Assembly: GCA_950106755.1 (NCBI GenBank)
Contig: OX467083.1
Span: 28,453,029 to 28,517,028 of the forward strand
Direction of reading: 5' to 3'
DNA from: Climacium dendroides
Taxonomy: Eukaryota > Streptophyta > Bryopsida > Hypnales > Climaciaceae
DNA length: 64,000 nt
Under the pieces are notes generated by a model. The model did no database searches. It saw nothing but the letters and a program-made list of their open reading frames with translations, and was not told where the DNA came from. Both the position numbers and the translations under genes were made by a program. Positions 51,301 through 62,739 of the stretch are shown piece after piece (position 1 is the stretch's first letter; every line of letters begins with the position of its first letter).

Positions 51301-51711
51301 GCTTGAGGACAAAGCTAGTTTGCGTGCCTAGAGCGGTGAGCAGTGAATGGAGAGCATAGAGCAGAAAAAAGAATAAAATAATGAACATTTAGTGGCAGTT
51401 TACCAAAAATAGAAATAAAAAAGGTTTAGGTCCAAATTTAGTAATTATTTGGACCTATTACCGTTGAATAAGGGTGCTCCTATGACCGTGGGAATGAAAT
51501 TATTCATGCACTTTTGACCACTATTACTAATGGATGGCAGCAAAATGTGAACAAAAATGTACATACCTTTGAAATTTTCAATGTCAATGATGATTCAATG
51601 AGTAGTCAAAATGTACAACAACAACTTCGTGGTGGCCCTTTAAGTCTCACCACTGTTTCATTCAATCTAAAAAGAGAATTGTACAATGTAGCCTCGGACT
51701 CAATAGCATCT

Positions 51712-54700
51712 CTAAGTTGCTGGTTGCTTAAGTAGCACCATCTGAATAATACACTTAATTTCGTTGAAGCTGAAACTAGGAGCGTGCATAAAAACATCTA
51801 TCTCACTGTCCAATCCACAAACTACATGAAATATGTAGTACAGATGCTTACAATTTGTCCATTGTCCACGCTTTCCCAATGATTTTTCCGACATGTCTTT
51901 GAAGAAGGGGCATGAACAATTAGGAAATTGGCCAATCGTAATTAAATATTGCGAAATTTTGAGACCATTTCGGGACTCAAAGGTGATGATGCAACCCAGG
52001 GCAAGAATTGGTACCATAGAAACCTTCAAAATTTGCCCAATGACAGTAAGAGCAGATGCACAGGAATTGGCGTGTTTCGTTGAAGGTGCCTTTGGATTCT
52101 GTTTGATATACTTTCCGAATTTGCGCTTTGGAAAGTCGTTAGAGAACTCTGGGGTAGGATATTCTGACAGGTCCACCAATGACCCCTCTTCCCTGAACAA
52201 CTTCCTTGGAGAGAGCTCCAGACGTGGTGCCAATTGAAAACCAGTGTTCTCCAAGTCTAGGATCTCGTTCTGTGTAAGATTGGTGCCAATCTTGACAGAC
52301 CAAACTTCTGGAACTACAGGTTTGAAAACCACCCACTTATGACGGGTACCCTTCACGCACCTCTCAATGTTGTCGTTGCAGAAGAAGAACTGCATGCGCT
52401 CTTGTTTATTCTTCCTATTGTTGTGCATGATGCCGTTGTAAGTTGGTGCAACCGTATTCTTTCCATCCTGTACAATTCGTGCCACACATTTTTCTTGGTG
52501 ATGGCCTGTTGAACGAAGCAAGCCTTTGCTGACATCTTTGGAAGTCGCGCGATGTCTCATTCATGCTCATTGCATACTGTTTCTTGTACTCCTTCACATG
52601 CTCCATGGTTGGAACTGTAGTAGGTGTTTCTAGTTGAACCGGATTATTATGCAGGTCTTCAGTTGCTTCTTGTTGTGCGTCACCCTCTGAAGTGAGATCA
52701 TAAAATATTGTACCTCTTGCTCGCGTTTGTACCCGAGGGTGAGAGATGCTAATCTTGTCAAGTCTATGAGAGTCGAACTCCGACCCAGGAGGAAGATCTG
52801 GTTTGCGCTTGAGGGAGAGAAATATTTCCTCACCTTGAAGATGAGGCTCGCTAGTGCAAAAACCTTAAGCTCTAGGCATGTTTCGAAGCGCTTGATGAAA
52901 CGATTTCAGGTTGCCAGAACGTTGGGCGGTTCGTTGGGCGACTCGAAGCAACAATTCTTCTTTTCCAGGTCTAGTACCCGGTCTCTTACCATTCAAATAC
53001 TGGTAGTAGGCAACCATTTGCATGAAAGCACGTACGTAATCATCGACAGTTGCCACATGCAAGTCATTACCTCGTTTACCACTCTATTGAAGCCACTTGT
53101 TGTGTACAGTCTCCTCTAAATTGCATGAGGGCATTTCAGCAAGCTAGCCTCGGAAAGGGCCTGTGATGTCAAATGAATGGTAGTATAATTTAGAGTGAGG
53201 TTACAACTTCACAGAAAACTAAAAGAAAAAAGGCCCGGAGCAAAGTGTGAACTTACCAAATCCATAAAACCACCCCATTGGCGATAGCGAAAGTGCCAGA
53301 AAGCAAGCCATAGGTCAAGACGAATGACTCCTTCATTAGCCATTACCCCGGAGGAAAGCCACCATGATCTGATAGCAAGGTACCGTTCTTCAGCCTCTGC
53401 TAACGACTTGGCATTCTTGTATTGCATGCACAATTGACGATGTTGTCGTTGCAGGTCCGCCCGAATGTCAGCCTTTGTATGTTTCTCCAATGACTGGGTC
53501 CAATGGAACAAACAAGTACGTTCTTGGTCTTCCATAGGAATTGAAGCATCACCGCTACCATACACAATACGAATTGCATTCCAGTTTGCTTGCGTACTGT
53601 CTGCCATGAAGCCCTTGAATTGTACGTTAGAAACGTTGTGTTTGGCCACAACAACATTCAAGTTCTTCGAGAAGATGATTTGAGCGGCAACATCTTCCGA
53701 CTGCATATTACACACTGCAATGGTCATTACCCGACAATAGGTAGCATCATAAACATGGCAGGCCATAGAAGTCCAGCCCTTTACACGCTTTACATGGTCG
53801 AACATCATCCATGCATTCTGTAAATCTCCACCTAGCTGCATTCTTGTCACGAGATCAACTCCACTTCCTGGCCCGATCTCAGACATCTTGAAAACAAAGA
53901 CCTTGTTGGACTCAGACCCTTGGCCAAGGAATTTGTTCTTCTGGACAAATGCCCAGTAGCTAGACCCTCTAAGTTTGGTGATGCTGTCCATGACTCCAAA
54001 GCGTTTCAAGTACCGAAACGTCGTGACTTGATTCCGAATACTCGGGGAAGACATGTGTTTGAATTTATTAAACACCGGTATGAGCTCATCAAGAGTAAGT
54101 TCCTTCTGCATTGCTCCATCTGCAGAAAGAAGCAATTCACCAAGGAATTCCTTGGTGGCTTCAAGGACAATGGCAGAATTAGTTGTTGTTGGAGTCTTCT
54201 CTACTTGTTCACCAATGAGGCTCTTTATCTTCTCAGCGACATCCCTGTATTCACCAATCTTTACAGGATGACAATGGGTTCCGAGGTACACACATGCACG
54301 AGTCATATTTCCATGACCAAGAATATAATAAATCTTAGCCAAGCACCCATCTAAGCATGACGGAGAAACCTTGCAGATTTTACACATGACAGTTGAGCCT
54401 TTTGGAGGGTTAGATCCAACTTCAAAGGTGAACAAGGAGACTCCATCCCATTCGGTTTTGTTAGCTTGGGAGGACCGGTGCACACGAAATAAATAATCGC
54501 TAGCTGCGTTGGTACATTGCAAATGACCTAAGTACGAAGACATTCTAAATGTTAGACCCATGTCATTCTTGATATTGGAGGTGATGGTGCGAGTCCAAGC
54601 ATGGCCATTGTGGCATTTGTCCATGCCATGAAGAAGCTTTGCTAGTGATTGTGATGCATATTTCTCCGGCAGAGGGAACTCAAACATCACGTCGCCATCA

Positions 54701-55384
54701 AACCTAGGGGGAAGGAATTTCACTCTCTCGGGTTTTATTTTGGTAAAGTCTACTTTAGATAAGATGGACTTCGACCCTTTCCTTGCAGCTAATTTTTTGA
54801 GACAATCAACAACGCTCATATAGTCATCAATCCGTGGCGGAATCGGAGGCTTAGAAGTACTTGGATGACTACCTTGCGATGAATTTGTGTCATGCGAAGG
54901 GTGACATATTACAGTAGGATTGAGGATTGGAATAGTGGAAGACGACAATCTACTGGAGAGCGCATCTTCATAATCATCACTCAAGAGATGGATGATACGT
55001 TCGCAAGGCTCAATCTTAACCTTTCGGAGCATAGGTGTTTACAGGGTGCATGTAGATGACACCCTAGGGGTGAGGATCTTAGTGGATGCACCTTAAAGAG
55101 GATCTTTTAATCCATACACTCGGTACGTCCCCGACTTCAGAATCCAACACTGACCTTGATCATTCATAGAGGACTCATGACCGACCTATAGTGTGAAGAA
55201 GTTCTCCGGAATCAACATCAAAGACCTCCTCATCAACATGCATAGATTCTTCTAGAAATTAAAAACGAAGATGCAAATGAAGAGCACTGACTGTGCACTT
55301 TCCATCAGCTCCTACTTGAAAAGAAATAGGAACTCCTTGGCCATCAGCATGAATTAGCACCATGGGAGGATTTTGAGAATTAGC
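51712..55384 (-). pseudogene. Mutator-like (MULE) transposase, FLYWCH-like N-terminus and SWIM C-terminus
   Basis: Cut-and-paste transposase of a Mutator-like DNA transposon. A long exon at 53256-55032 encodes 592 residues. Residues 173-255 hold Cys-rich sequence and a GTHCHPV box, like FLYWCH/WRKY-GCM1 zinc fingers. The MULE core follows, with VYDATY (D429), FMADS (D478) and CLFH (C507/H510). A GTAAGT donor at 53256 joins an AG acceptor before 53143, where the frame continues LAEMPSCNLEETVHNKWL then SGKRGNDLHVATVDDYVRAF, interrupted by TAG (53084-53086) and TAA (52865-52867). A frameshift between 52560 and 52415 passes to a last frame with a SWIM zinc finger, CSC...CKH (about 51835-51920). 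A probable first exon (MANSQNPPMVLIHADG) lies at 55259-55384, but its splice to the main exon is unclear. This copy is dead. Confidence 0.85.
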
Positions 55385-55486
55385 CATTGCAATGGAGAAA
55401 GAAAAGACACGGACAACATGGGAATTGTGAATAGAATTTAAATCCAAGAGTTCTGCAGGTATATTTTGATGCAAGAGGTTATGCAA

Positions 55487-56303
55487 ATGAAGACATAGAC
55501 AGCTAGAATTAATAAAGAGGGTGATTAAGAGACGTTTTAATTAGAAAAAATGACGAGAGTCATGTATTGATGAAAAGGATATATTTTTTTAAAAGTTGCC
55601 GGCGCATGTCAAATAGGTGGATTGCTTGTAATTCTGTAAGTATAATAATAAAGGGTGTTGGCATTATGAAATAATTATACAATAGAATTGTGAATGAAGT
55701 CTAATCCATAGTATCAATAGATGGTGGTTCAATTATATAGATTTGCCATTGTTAGAGAATACATGTTTGAAAAAAGGCCTTTCATCGGGGAACTACAATG
55801 AACCATAATGTAGATGTTAGTTTGAATTACTTTTATTTATGGTGGATTTCAAATTTACAAGGACAACGAACTGGCGGCGAGTGTAAGTGTAATAGGGACC
55901 CACTAGATTTTAGTGACGGTGAGAGTTAGATTGCTAGGATAGCCTTTCTATTTATGAAAGATATGACAATCTAAATAAAATAAACAATCTTGAAAAGTAT
56001 AGACATCTAATTGGAGTATTCAAGTAGTCATAATTTACTTCAGACTTGAAGTAGAGCGTTGAATGAGCGTATTTAGGATTGTTGGAAATATTGTCAAGGC
56101 CGCTAGATTAAGCTTACAAGGTTGTACCATCGAGAGCATAAAGATGTAGAAAATGTCACTTCAGTGACTATTGAGATTCGATGTGCGTGATGATTAGTAG
56201 TATTAACAAAGATTGATATACAGAGAAAGAGTCCGTGATTGAGTATTTCAAATTCAATTGCTTGTTGTTGAGAAACGTCTGTAGTAAGGACATTGCCACA
56301 TTC
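55487..56303. promoter_or_regulatory. Intergenic region between two divergent genes
   Basis: About 0.8 kb between the MULE transposase (leftward) and the ParB-methyltransferase-like gene (rightward). No frame or repeat was seen. By position it would serve as promoter for both, as inference only. Confidence 0.35.
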
Positions 56304-56453
56304 CACTACTAGAAAATTTCGTATTTCTGTTGTTTTGGTCGCGTTGATCCGGTCAAAATCTGACAGAAATCTGTTGAAACCAACATATTTCTGTCAGATT
56401 TTGACCGGATCAACGCGACCAAAACAACAGAAAAATGAAATTTTCTAGTAGTG
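56304..56453. mobile_element. 150-bp CACTA-type foldback MITE with TTC target duplication
   Basis: Starts CACTACTAGAAAATTT and ends with its complement AAATTTTCTAGTAGTG. The arms of about 67 bp are nearly perfect reverse complements around a 16-nt centre. A perfect 3-bp duplication TTC flanks it (56301-56303 and 56454-56456). CACTA termini and 3-bp duplications are hallmarks of the CACTA (En/Spm) superfamily. Confidence 0.93.
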
Positions 56454-57558
56454 TTCTCCAACTCAATAGAAGACAGTATAGTGGAGAGCTTCATGATGTT
56501 CTATTGAGCCAAATGCAGGAGGGAGATAGGAAGAAGAAGCGGAGGAGTGGGTTTCATTATTCATCTAAAAAGCAACTAGCCACATCTAGAATGTTTAGAC
56601 AACAACTTCAACGTTCAGGCATAGACCTTACTAGTACAACTAGAACACTTTCGTATCAAGGTGCTTTGTTGAAAGAAGTTGTTGAGACTCTTCCATTGGA
56701 AGGCGAGATATCAGGATTTGCAGGATCGCGAGACAATCAACCATTCATGTCTGAGTGCGAGATTGAAGAAGAGTTGTTAAGTGAAGAACAAAGCAAAGTA
56801 AGTATCCATTGGTTGAAGAATATCTTTGATGTCCTACAAAATAATGTGGTCTGTTGCAAATCATTCTTTAGATTTTGAGCATATCGATGTTGATTGTGGA
56901 ATTAATAGTAACTGGAAGAGGATTTTGGTCCAAGCGCTCATTTACCTCCGAGTGCACTAGAATGTTCAAGCACTCTTTGCATCTTGCAGCCATATCCTCT
57001 TCCTTGGACGTCAATTGCAATATGGTTTGCTTGAGTTCCTGTTACAAGTATAATATAAGGGTGAATTAACATTGATATGTCCAATACCAAGTCATTGGGG
57101 TATAGGGTTTTGTTACTAGAAGCTCGAAAATGACGATACTTAGATCAATGTTTCAGAAGGCGGCATTAGTGTCAGAGTAGGCGCAAATAGAGGAGGCAAG
57201 TGGAGAGCAGTTTCAAAAGACCGATCAAGACAAAAATAATCATGACTACGAGCTACAACAGAACAACCAAGGCGATGAAGATCTGGACGATTGTGCACAA
57301 AGCACACCCTCAAAGGCTTCAAATACAGTAAGTCACTCCATCATTGCACTTTCATCTATTTTTTGATCTCTCTACAGACCTCAAAGGTCCTCTTCTAAAT
57401 TGAATGAATCACGTAGTTGGAATGGGGCTTCACCTCCCCTCCGCAACATTGAAGAGCACCCACGAGCAGTGGAGACCGGCTCACATGTACCAAATGTCCA
57501 CAATAAAACTAGAGTGTTTGGTTATCAAGGCTCACTATTTGATTTTTGAACCCTCACA

Positions 57559-58420
57559 ATGAAGCTTCGGTGCCGAACACTCTTTGGGGCAGGCCCGTTG
57601 CCATCTTGTTTCGAACTGTTGTCTCCCCCCTTGACGTTAGGTTGTATCCACCAACTGTAGGAGAGGGCTCAACTAAGCCTCCAAAATGAGGCTTCAGTGC
57701 CGAATCCTCTTTGGGGCTGGCTTGTTGCCATCTTTTTTTGAATTTTTGTCTCCCGCCCTTGACGTTAGGTTGTATCCACCAGTTGCAAGAAAGGGCTCAA
57801 ATGGGCACCCAAAATGAGGATTCGGCGCCGAACCCTCTTTGAAGCGGGCCCGATGCCATGTTGTTTTGAACTCTCGTCTGCCCCCGTTGTTGTAAGGTTG
57901 TACCCACCAGTTGTAGGATAGGGCTCAAATGGGCCCTCTAAATGAGGCTTCGGCGCCGAACCCTTTTTGGAGCTAGCTTAGGATTGTCTAGCCGCTTGAC
58001 AGGCCGCCCGCCCACCCACCCATCCATGCCCATCCGATTAGCCTCTCGCCCGCTTGAAATCCGCCTAACATCAATCAACGACATGTTGACCTTTTTTTTT
58101 TCTCAAAATAAGAGGCTTAAGCACAAATTTAGGGGTACCAAGTATGAAATTAAGAAAACTACTTCATTTGGCATGTCCTAAGTATGAATTTGAAGGCCTG
58201 TCCCCTACCTTTGACATCAAATTGTACCCACCAGCTATAGGAGAAGACTCAAATGAGCCCCTAAAATGAGGCTTTGGCGCCGAACCTTCTTTAGGGCAGG
58301 CTCGTTGCCATCTTGTTTTTTAAACTCTTATCCACCCAGTGACCTATGGATGCACCCACTAGTTTGAGAGGGGGGTTCACAAAAGCCTTGCAATGAGTCT
58401 TTGGTGTCGAACTCCCTAGA
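57559..58420. repeat. 127-bp tandem array with a TTCGGCGCCGAA palindrome
   Basis: atgaRgctt(c/t)ggYgccgaac starts at 57559, 57686, 57814, 57942, 58266 and 58393. The steps are 127, 128, 128, 324 and 127. The long step holds about 196 bp of unrelated insert (57970-58200). Each unit also carries aggttgtaYccaccag and agggctcaaatgggc. The core palindrome is perfect in units 3 and 4 and worn in the others. It lies in an intron of the ParB-methyltransferase-like gene. Confidence 0.88.
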
Positions 58421-59157
58421 TAACTTGGTGGAATTATATTTCGATTTTTTTTTATAATGTAAAAATTACAATAAAAAATGGCCTTTGCTAAGAATTCCAT
58501 GGGAAAGAAGTCTCAAAAATACAATTTTCTTCTATGAGATAATAGTCTAGTTTGATTTCATACTTTGTAGATGCCTACAACAAGGAGTTTTTATCGTTTT
58601 TAGAAATCCTTAGGTCAAGTGGTGTAGCATCCTCCCAAAATTTTAGCTCCAAATTCATAGTACTTCCAACTCCAAAAATTACAAGTGTAACATATGACCG
58701 AGGGTTCCTTTTAATTTATATATGTCACACTTGTAATTTTTATTTTATTTCATAAGAAAAATATGAATTATGTTTGGAGTAGTCATATGCACCTTAATTT
58801 CAAATTTCAACTTGTTTGCATTAATACTCTAAAAGTAGTGATTGAATGAAGATTGAACAAACAAGTTATGACACCAAGTAGTACAAGTCATTCTTGCATT
58901 CATCTTACAAAGTCCTAAATTTTCAAGTCTTCAACATCTCCAAGGTTTAGAAGCCGTGGTAGGAAGGTGCTAAGTACATTGGAGTTAAGTAAAGGTAGAG
59001 AGGAATAGCTCAAGGATGGGTGACCGAGGGAACTAGGTTGAAAAAACCTTCTTCTTCTCGCGGCTTCACCTGCGAAGCCCGCGGAGCTCGGGAGATTGAA
59101 AACCTAAACCCAAAACCGCCCTTGACTTGTCCGCTGCACCCTCAACTTGTCCTAGCA
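58421..59157 (+). other. Intron sequence between the two palindrome arrays
   Basis: AT-rich to 58970, then GC-richer. A 125-codon plus frame starting at 59020 runs into the second array and has no family similarity, so it is not called a gene. Confidence 0.45.
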
Positions 59158-59445
59158 AGCATTCGGCGCCGAATGCTCCCAGCGCTTGCCTGCTGTCCGC
59201 AACGCCCTCGACCGCTCGACCTATCCCAACAAGCATTTGGCGCCAAATGCTCCCAGCGCCTGCCTGTTGTCTGTGTCGACCTACTGTCCGCTGCGCCTTT
59301 GACCTGTCCCAGCAAGCATTCGGCGCCCGCCTATTGTCCTTGTCGACCTGTACATGGGCTTGTACCCGCTTGCTATTCCAACTGTTTGTATCCTTGAGCT
59401 GTTTACACCCGCCTGTTGTCCAGCAAGCATTCGGCGCCAAATGCT
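59158..59445. repeat. Second array: 20-bp GGCGCC-centred palindromes, four copies
   Basis: Copies at 59158-59177 (AGCATTCGGCGCCGAATGCT) and 59232-59251 (AGCATTTGGCGCCAAATGCT) are both perfect palindromes. They differ by a matched pair of changes. A third (59315-59327) is cut after its first half, and a fourth (59426-59445) is a mixed form. Flanks such as cccagcgcctgcctgttgtc repeat too. Spacing is 74, 83 and 111. Confidence 0.9.
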
Positions 59446-59638
59446 CCCAACCCTGATTCCACGCAACTTCTCTCACACCCTCGACCTGTCCACCTTTGGT
59501 TTGTACGTAGAATGGCTAGCTCCTCTATAGTAAGACTAAGATCCCAAACCCCTACACTCTTCAATTTGTATTCTTCAAACCTAAACCGCATATTGCTTCT
59601 TTTTTCTCAAATTACAAATGTTTTCTAATTTTGTGTAG

Positions 59639-60739
59639 GTTGTCGCGCATTCACAACTTGAGCATAAAGGTCTTCAATCTGAAGAGCAACTCGGAGTTCT
59701 TGATGTCATTCAGGTAATTCTCTTCATTCTTAACTCTTGGAAATGTGGCATAATCTTTGGGCATATATTTTTTTTGGGTATTAAATCTTTATTGTACATA
59801 GATTTTAATGAAGTATGTGCCTTGTCCAAGTTTTTTATTTCTCATGATTTGCATTGCCATTAATTGCATGCCAGAATTTGTTACTTTCTGATTCTGAGGA
59901 TTCTACTATTCCGAAATGTCCAATCGGGCTGCGAGACTCAAAGGCAGGAGAGCAAGCAAGAAGGCTTTATCAAAAGTCTGATTTTGTGAAGGTTCTCGAT
60001 AGTATGCGCATCCCATTGGGTTGATTCTATGTCCCCCTCTGTAGGATGAGTCCTCTTCCAAGAGTCCGACCAATTCAAGAGGTTGATGTCGCTACCTTGA
60101 AAAAACGATTTGAGAGGGGCTACATCGACGGTGACCGTGCATGTACATATCCATTTTTGATGACCATATGTCATCTACGGATAACACTGAGGAGCGCATA
60201 GCTTCTTGGGACCCTCATTGGCATGATGTCAATGAGCGCTTTGAAAATCAACTTCAGTCTAATCCCGACTATGTTGCATTCCAAGGGAAGATGTTTTTTT
60301 GTGTAGGATGGCAATCATAGGTTCACAGCTTGGTGGCGCCACATCAATGCTCAACATGTCGATGATCTTCGATGGCACTATTCCGTGTTTTGCATTGTTC
60401 TCGACCCCAAAGGACGTATAACATCGTTGCTCAATTGCATGCACGATGTCAATTGGTGAGCACATTTCTTTCATTTAGATTTTATTTCACTTATACTCTA
60501 TTTCATATGTTGTTTAATTCACTCTAACAACTCTATTTTTTAGGTCTACCCAACATGATCATGTCAAGACTAATTTAACTGCTAAGTTGCAACGAATTCG
60601 GTACTATGGTGGACTTAACCTTGACGATTTTAAGGACCTGCTTACCGAGGAGGAGTTCAATACATGTTTCAAAGTGAAGAAGTCGCGTCCCACCTAGTTT
60701 CCTCTTACAATTGACGTGTTCATATCTTTTCTTTACCGA
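59639..60739 (+). other. Segment coding the ParB/sulfiredoxin-like domain
   Basis: After two exons (VVAHSQLEHKGLQ...LDVIQ and LLLSDSEDSTIPKC...) the frame reads MSPLPRVRPIQEVDVATLKK and, about 70 codons on, DGNHRFTAWW at 60307-60336. A VRPI start, a spacer, then DG-x-HR-x-x-A is the pattern of the ParB N-terminal/sulfiredoxin fold, where the DGxHR box binds nucleotide phosphates. A tail NWSTQHDHVK...RIRYYGGLNLDDF follows. One extra AT at 60166-60169, a T-run slip at 60293-60300 and the TAG stops break it. Confidence 0.6.
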
Positions 60740-62739
60740 GTAAGTGATTCTATTAATTCATTATTCTTACTATATTGTCTTAAAATACATTCCTCATCTC
60801 TTGCTATTGTCATTGTGTTCTAAATTTCCTTTGCTTTTCATTTTTTCAGCAAGATATATCTTATGCTGCCGATGATGCGGCCATTGAGTATCACAGAACG
60901 ATACCAGTTGAGAAGATATCAACCGAGGGAGTTTGGGATGCTATGGCATTGGCTACAGACACTATGGTGAAAGCCATAAAAGCCAAGGACTTTGTAAAGT
61001 ATCTTGCCGTTGCAAACCCCAAGAATGGCGAGGCTTTCTTTGATGAGGTAAATTCATTATTATCTCATATCTTTCTTTTCTTTAATTTCATCGCATTCAT
61101 GGTTTTCTTTATCCGGGTTTTATTAACTCTAGTTCTCTTTCATAAACAAATCAATTCTCATTTCAACCTCTTTAAGAAGACTGAAATGACAATTGAGAAG
61201 TTGCAAAAGGTAGCAAGTGCAGCAGTTGAACCACGCTTCAAGGCGCGCTGGCTCCACTGGTGGAACTCCTTCTCCATTCTTCGAGCCTCTTTTCGCTTCT
61301 TAGTTACTGATGTCAAAGAGAGCATCTTGGATACTTGGCTCAACCAAGCTACATTCTGGGCTCAGGTACTTCCTCCACTTTTCATTTAAATACATAGTTG
61401 TCATTCTATTTGGCTCTTTACTTTTACCAATGCCACTCTATATCTAATTTTCTCTTTCTTTGTCACTACGTAGCTCGAGGAAATGTTTATTGTGCATTTC
61501 GAAGAACTTTGTGGGGGGGGCGAGCTTTTGTTGAATTGGGAGGCCTCTCCTGGATTATTGAAGCCCTCAGATTATATTGAGAGCTAGCGTATCCTGTTGT
61601 GGGAGAAAGCATTCTTTCCATTCCTTCATCCAAACATCAAGCCTCCTTTTTTAAAGAGTACCAAGCTTGACAATGTCTCATCAGCAGACCTTGCTATAAA
61701 GCGGCTACTTTACAGGTTTGTGTTTTGTTTCATCATTTGTTGGGAATTTTACTCATTCTCAATACACTACACACTTCTTATGTTTTGTATCACATTTGCA
61801 ATTGCTTCACTTTTTTCTCTGATTATTTACTTTTATTCTTATTTTCTTCTGTTTTTCTGTTGTAGGTATGTAATGAGAGAGCTCATGCCTAAGAATGCAC
61901 TTGGAGATAACAATTGCCCTCCATTCTTTGGAGCATGGATTCAGCCATCTTTAGATCTTTGCATCTTCACGCCCATGCAGTTGAGGAAGTTTTCTACTAT
62001 TCATCTCCATGGTGGTGGTTGGTATTTGGAGTACCCTGTGAACTTTACTCCGGATGAAGAGGTGGAGCTTCGCAATAGCATTGTTTGCACTATACCTCCA
62101 CCTCCAGTTCCAGATACTGAGGATGAGGTTGTATTCTTGGACTTCTCGCAGTCACCTCATGCTGCAACAGAAGATGGCACCTCCTCAAAGAGGAAGCGCT
62201 TGAGGAAGGCGGACAAGGAGAAGTTAGTTAGAGATGTAGAGGAGCAAGCTGCAGCTGTCGAGAGGGCTATGGCAAAAGCACTTGCAAAAGTGGCTGCTAC
62301 CAACGGTGTTCCTTTGCCTTCTTCTTCAGATATCTCTGTACCTGTTGATGTTTCTGGTTACTCTCTCCCTATTATGGATTCACATGCAGCAGGGTCAAGT
62401 TACATGGAGACCAGTCGAAACGTAGTGCACAATCGCATACAGCACGTACGTACTATGTCTAGGTCTTCTGCACCACTTCTTGCTACCTCTTCTGAGTCAT
62501 TCATTCAAAATGCCTCGGTGCATTCTATCATGGATTCTTTAGGAGATCCAAATGGTCCTCCTCCGCTTTGGACCCAACTGCATGACTTCATCTCCCGGGT
62601 ACTTTTATTAAACCTTGATCTACAATTTTTTCCTTCTTCTATTTTGCTAGTTCATTGATATTACAATTTTTTTTACTTCTTATTCCTAATTGTGTCATTG
62701 ATGTTCCAATTTATTTTCTAATTCAAATTTCTTTTCCAG

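Noticed and set aside
59158..59445. Possible CRISPR-like array because of repeated palindromes
   Set aside because: Spacing is irregular, spacers are themselves repeated, and the DNA is plant nuclear.
59020..59476. Open frames on both strands (up to 136 codons) in 59.0-59.5 kb
   Set aside because: They are produced by the GC-rich palindrome array, are repetitive, and have no family similarity. Palindromes give matching frames on both strands.
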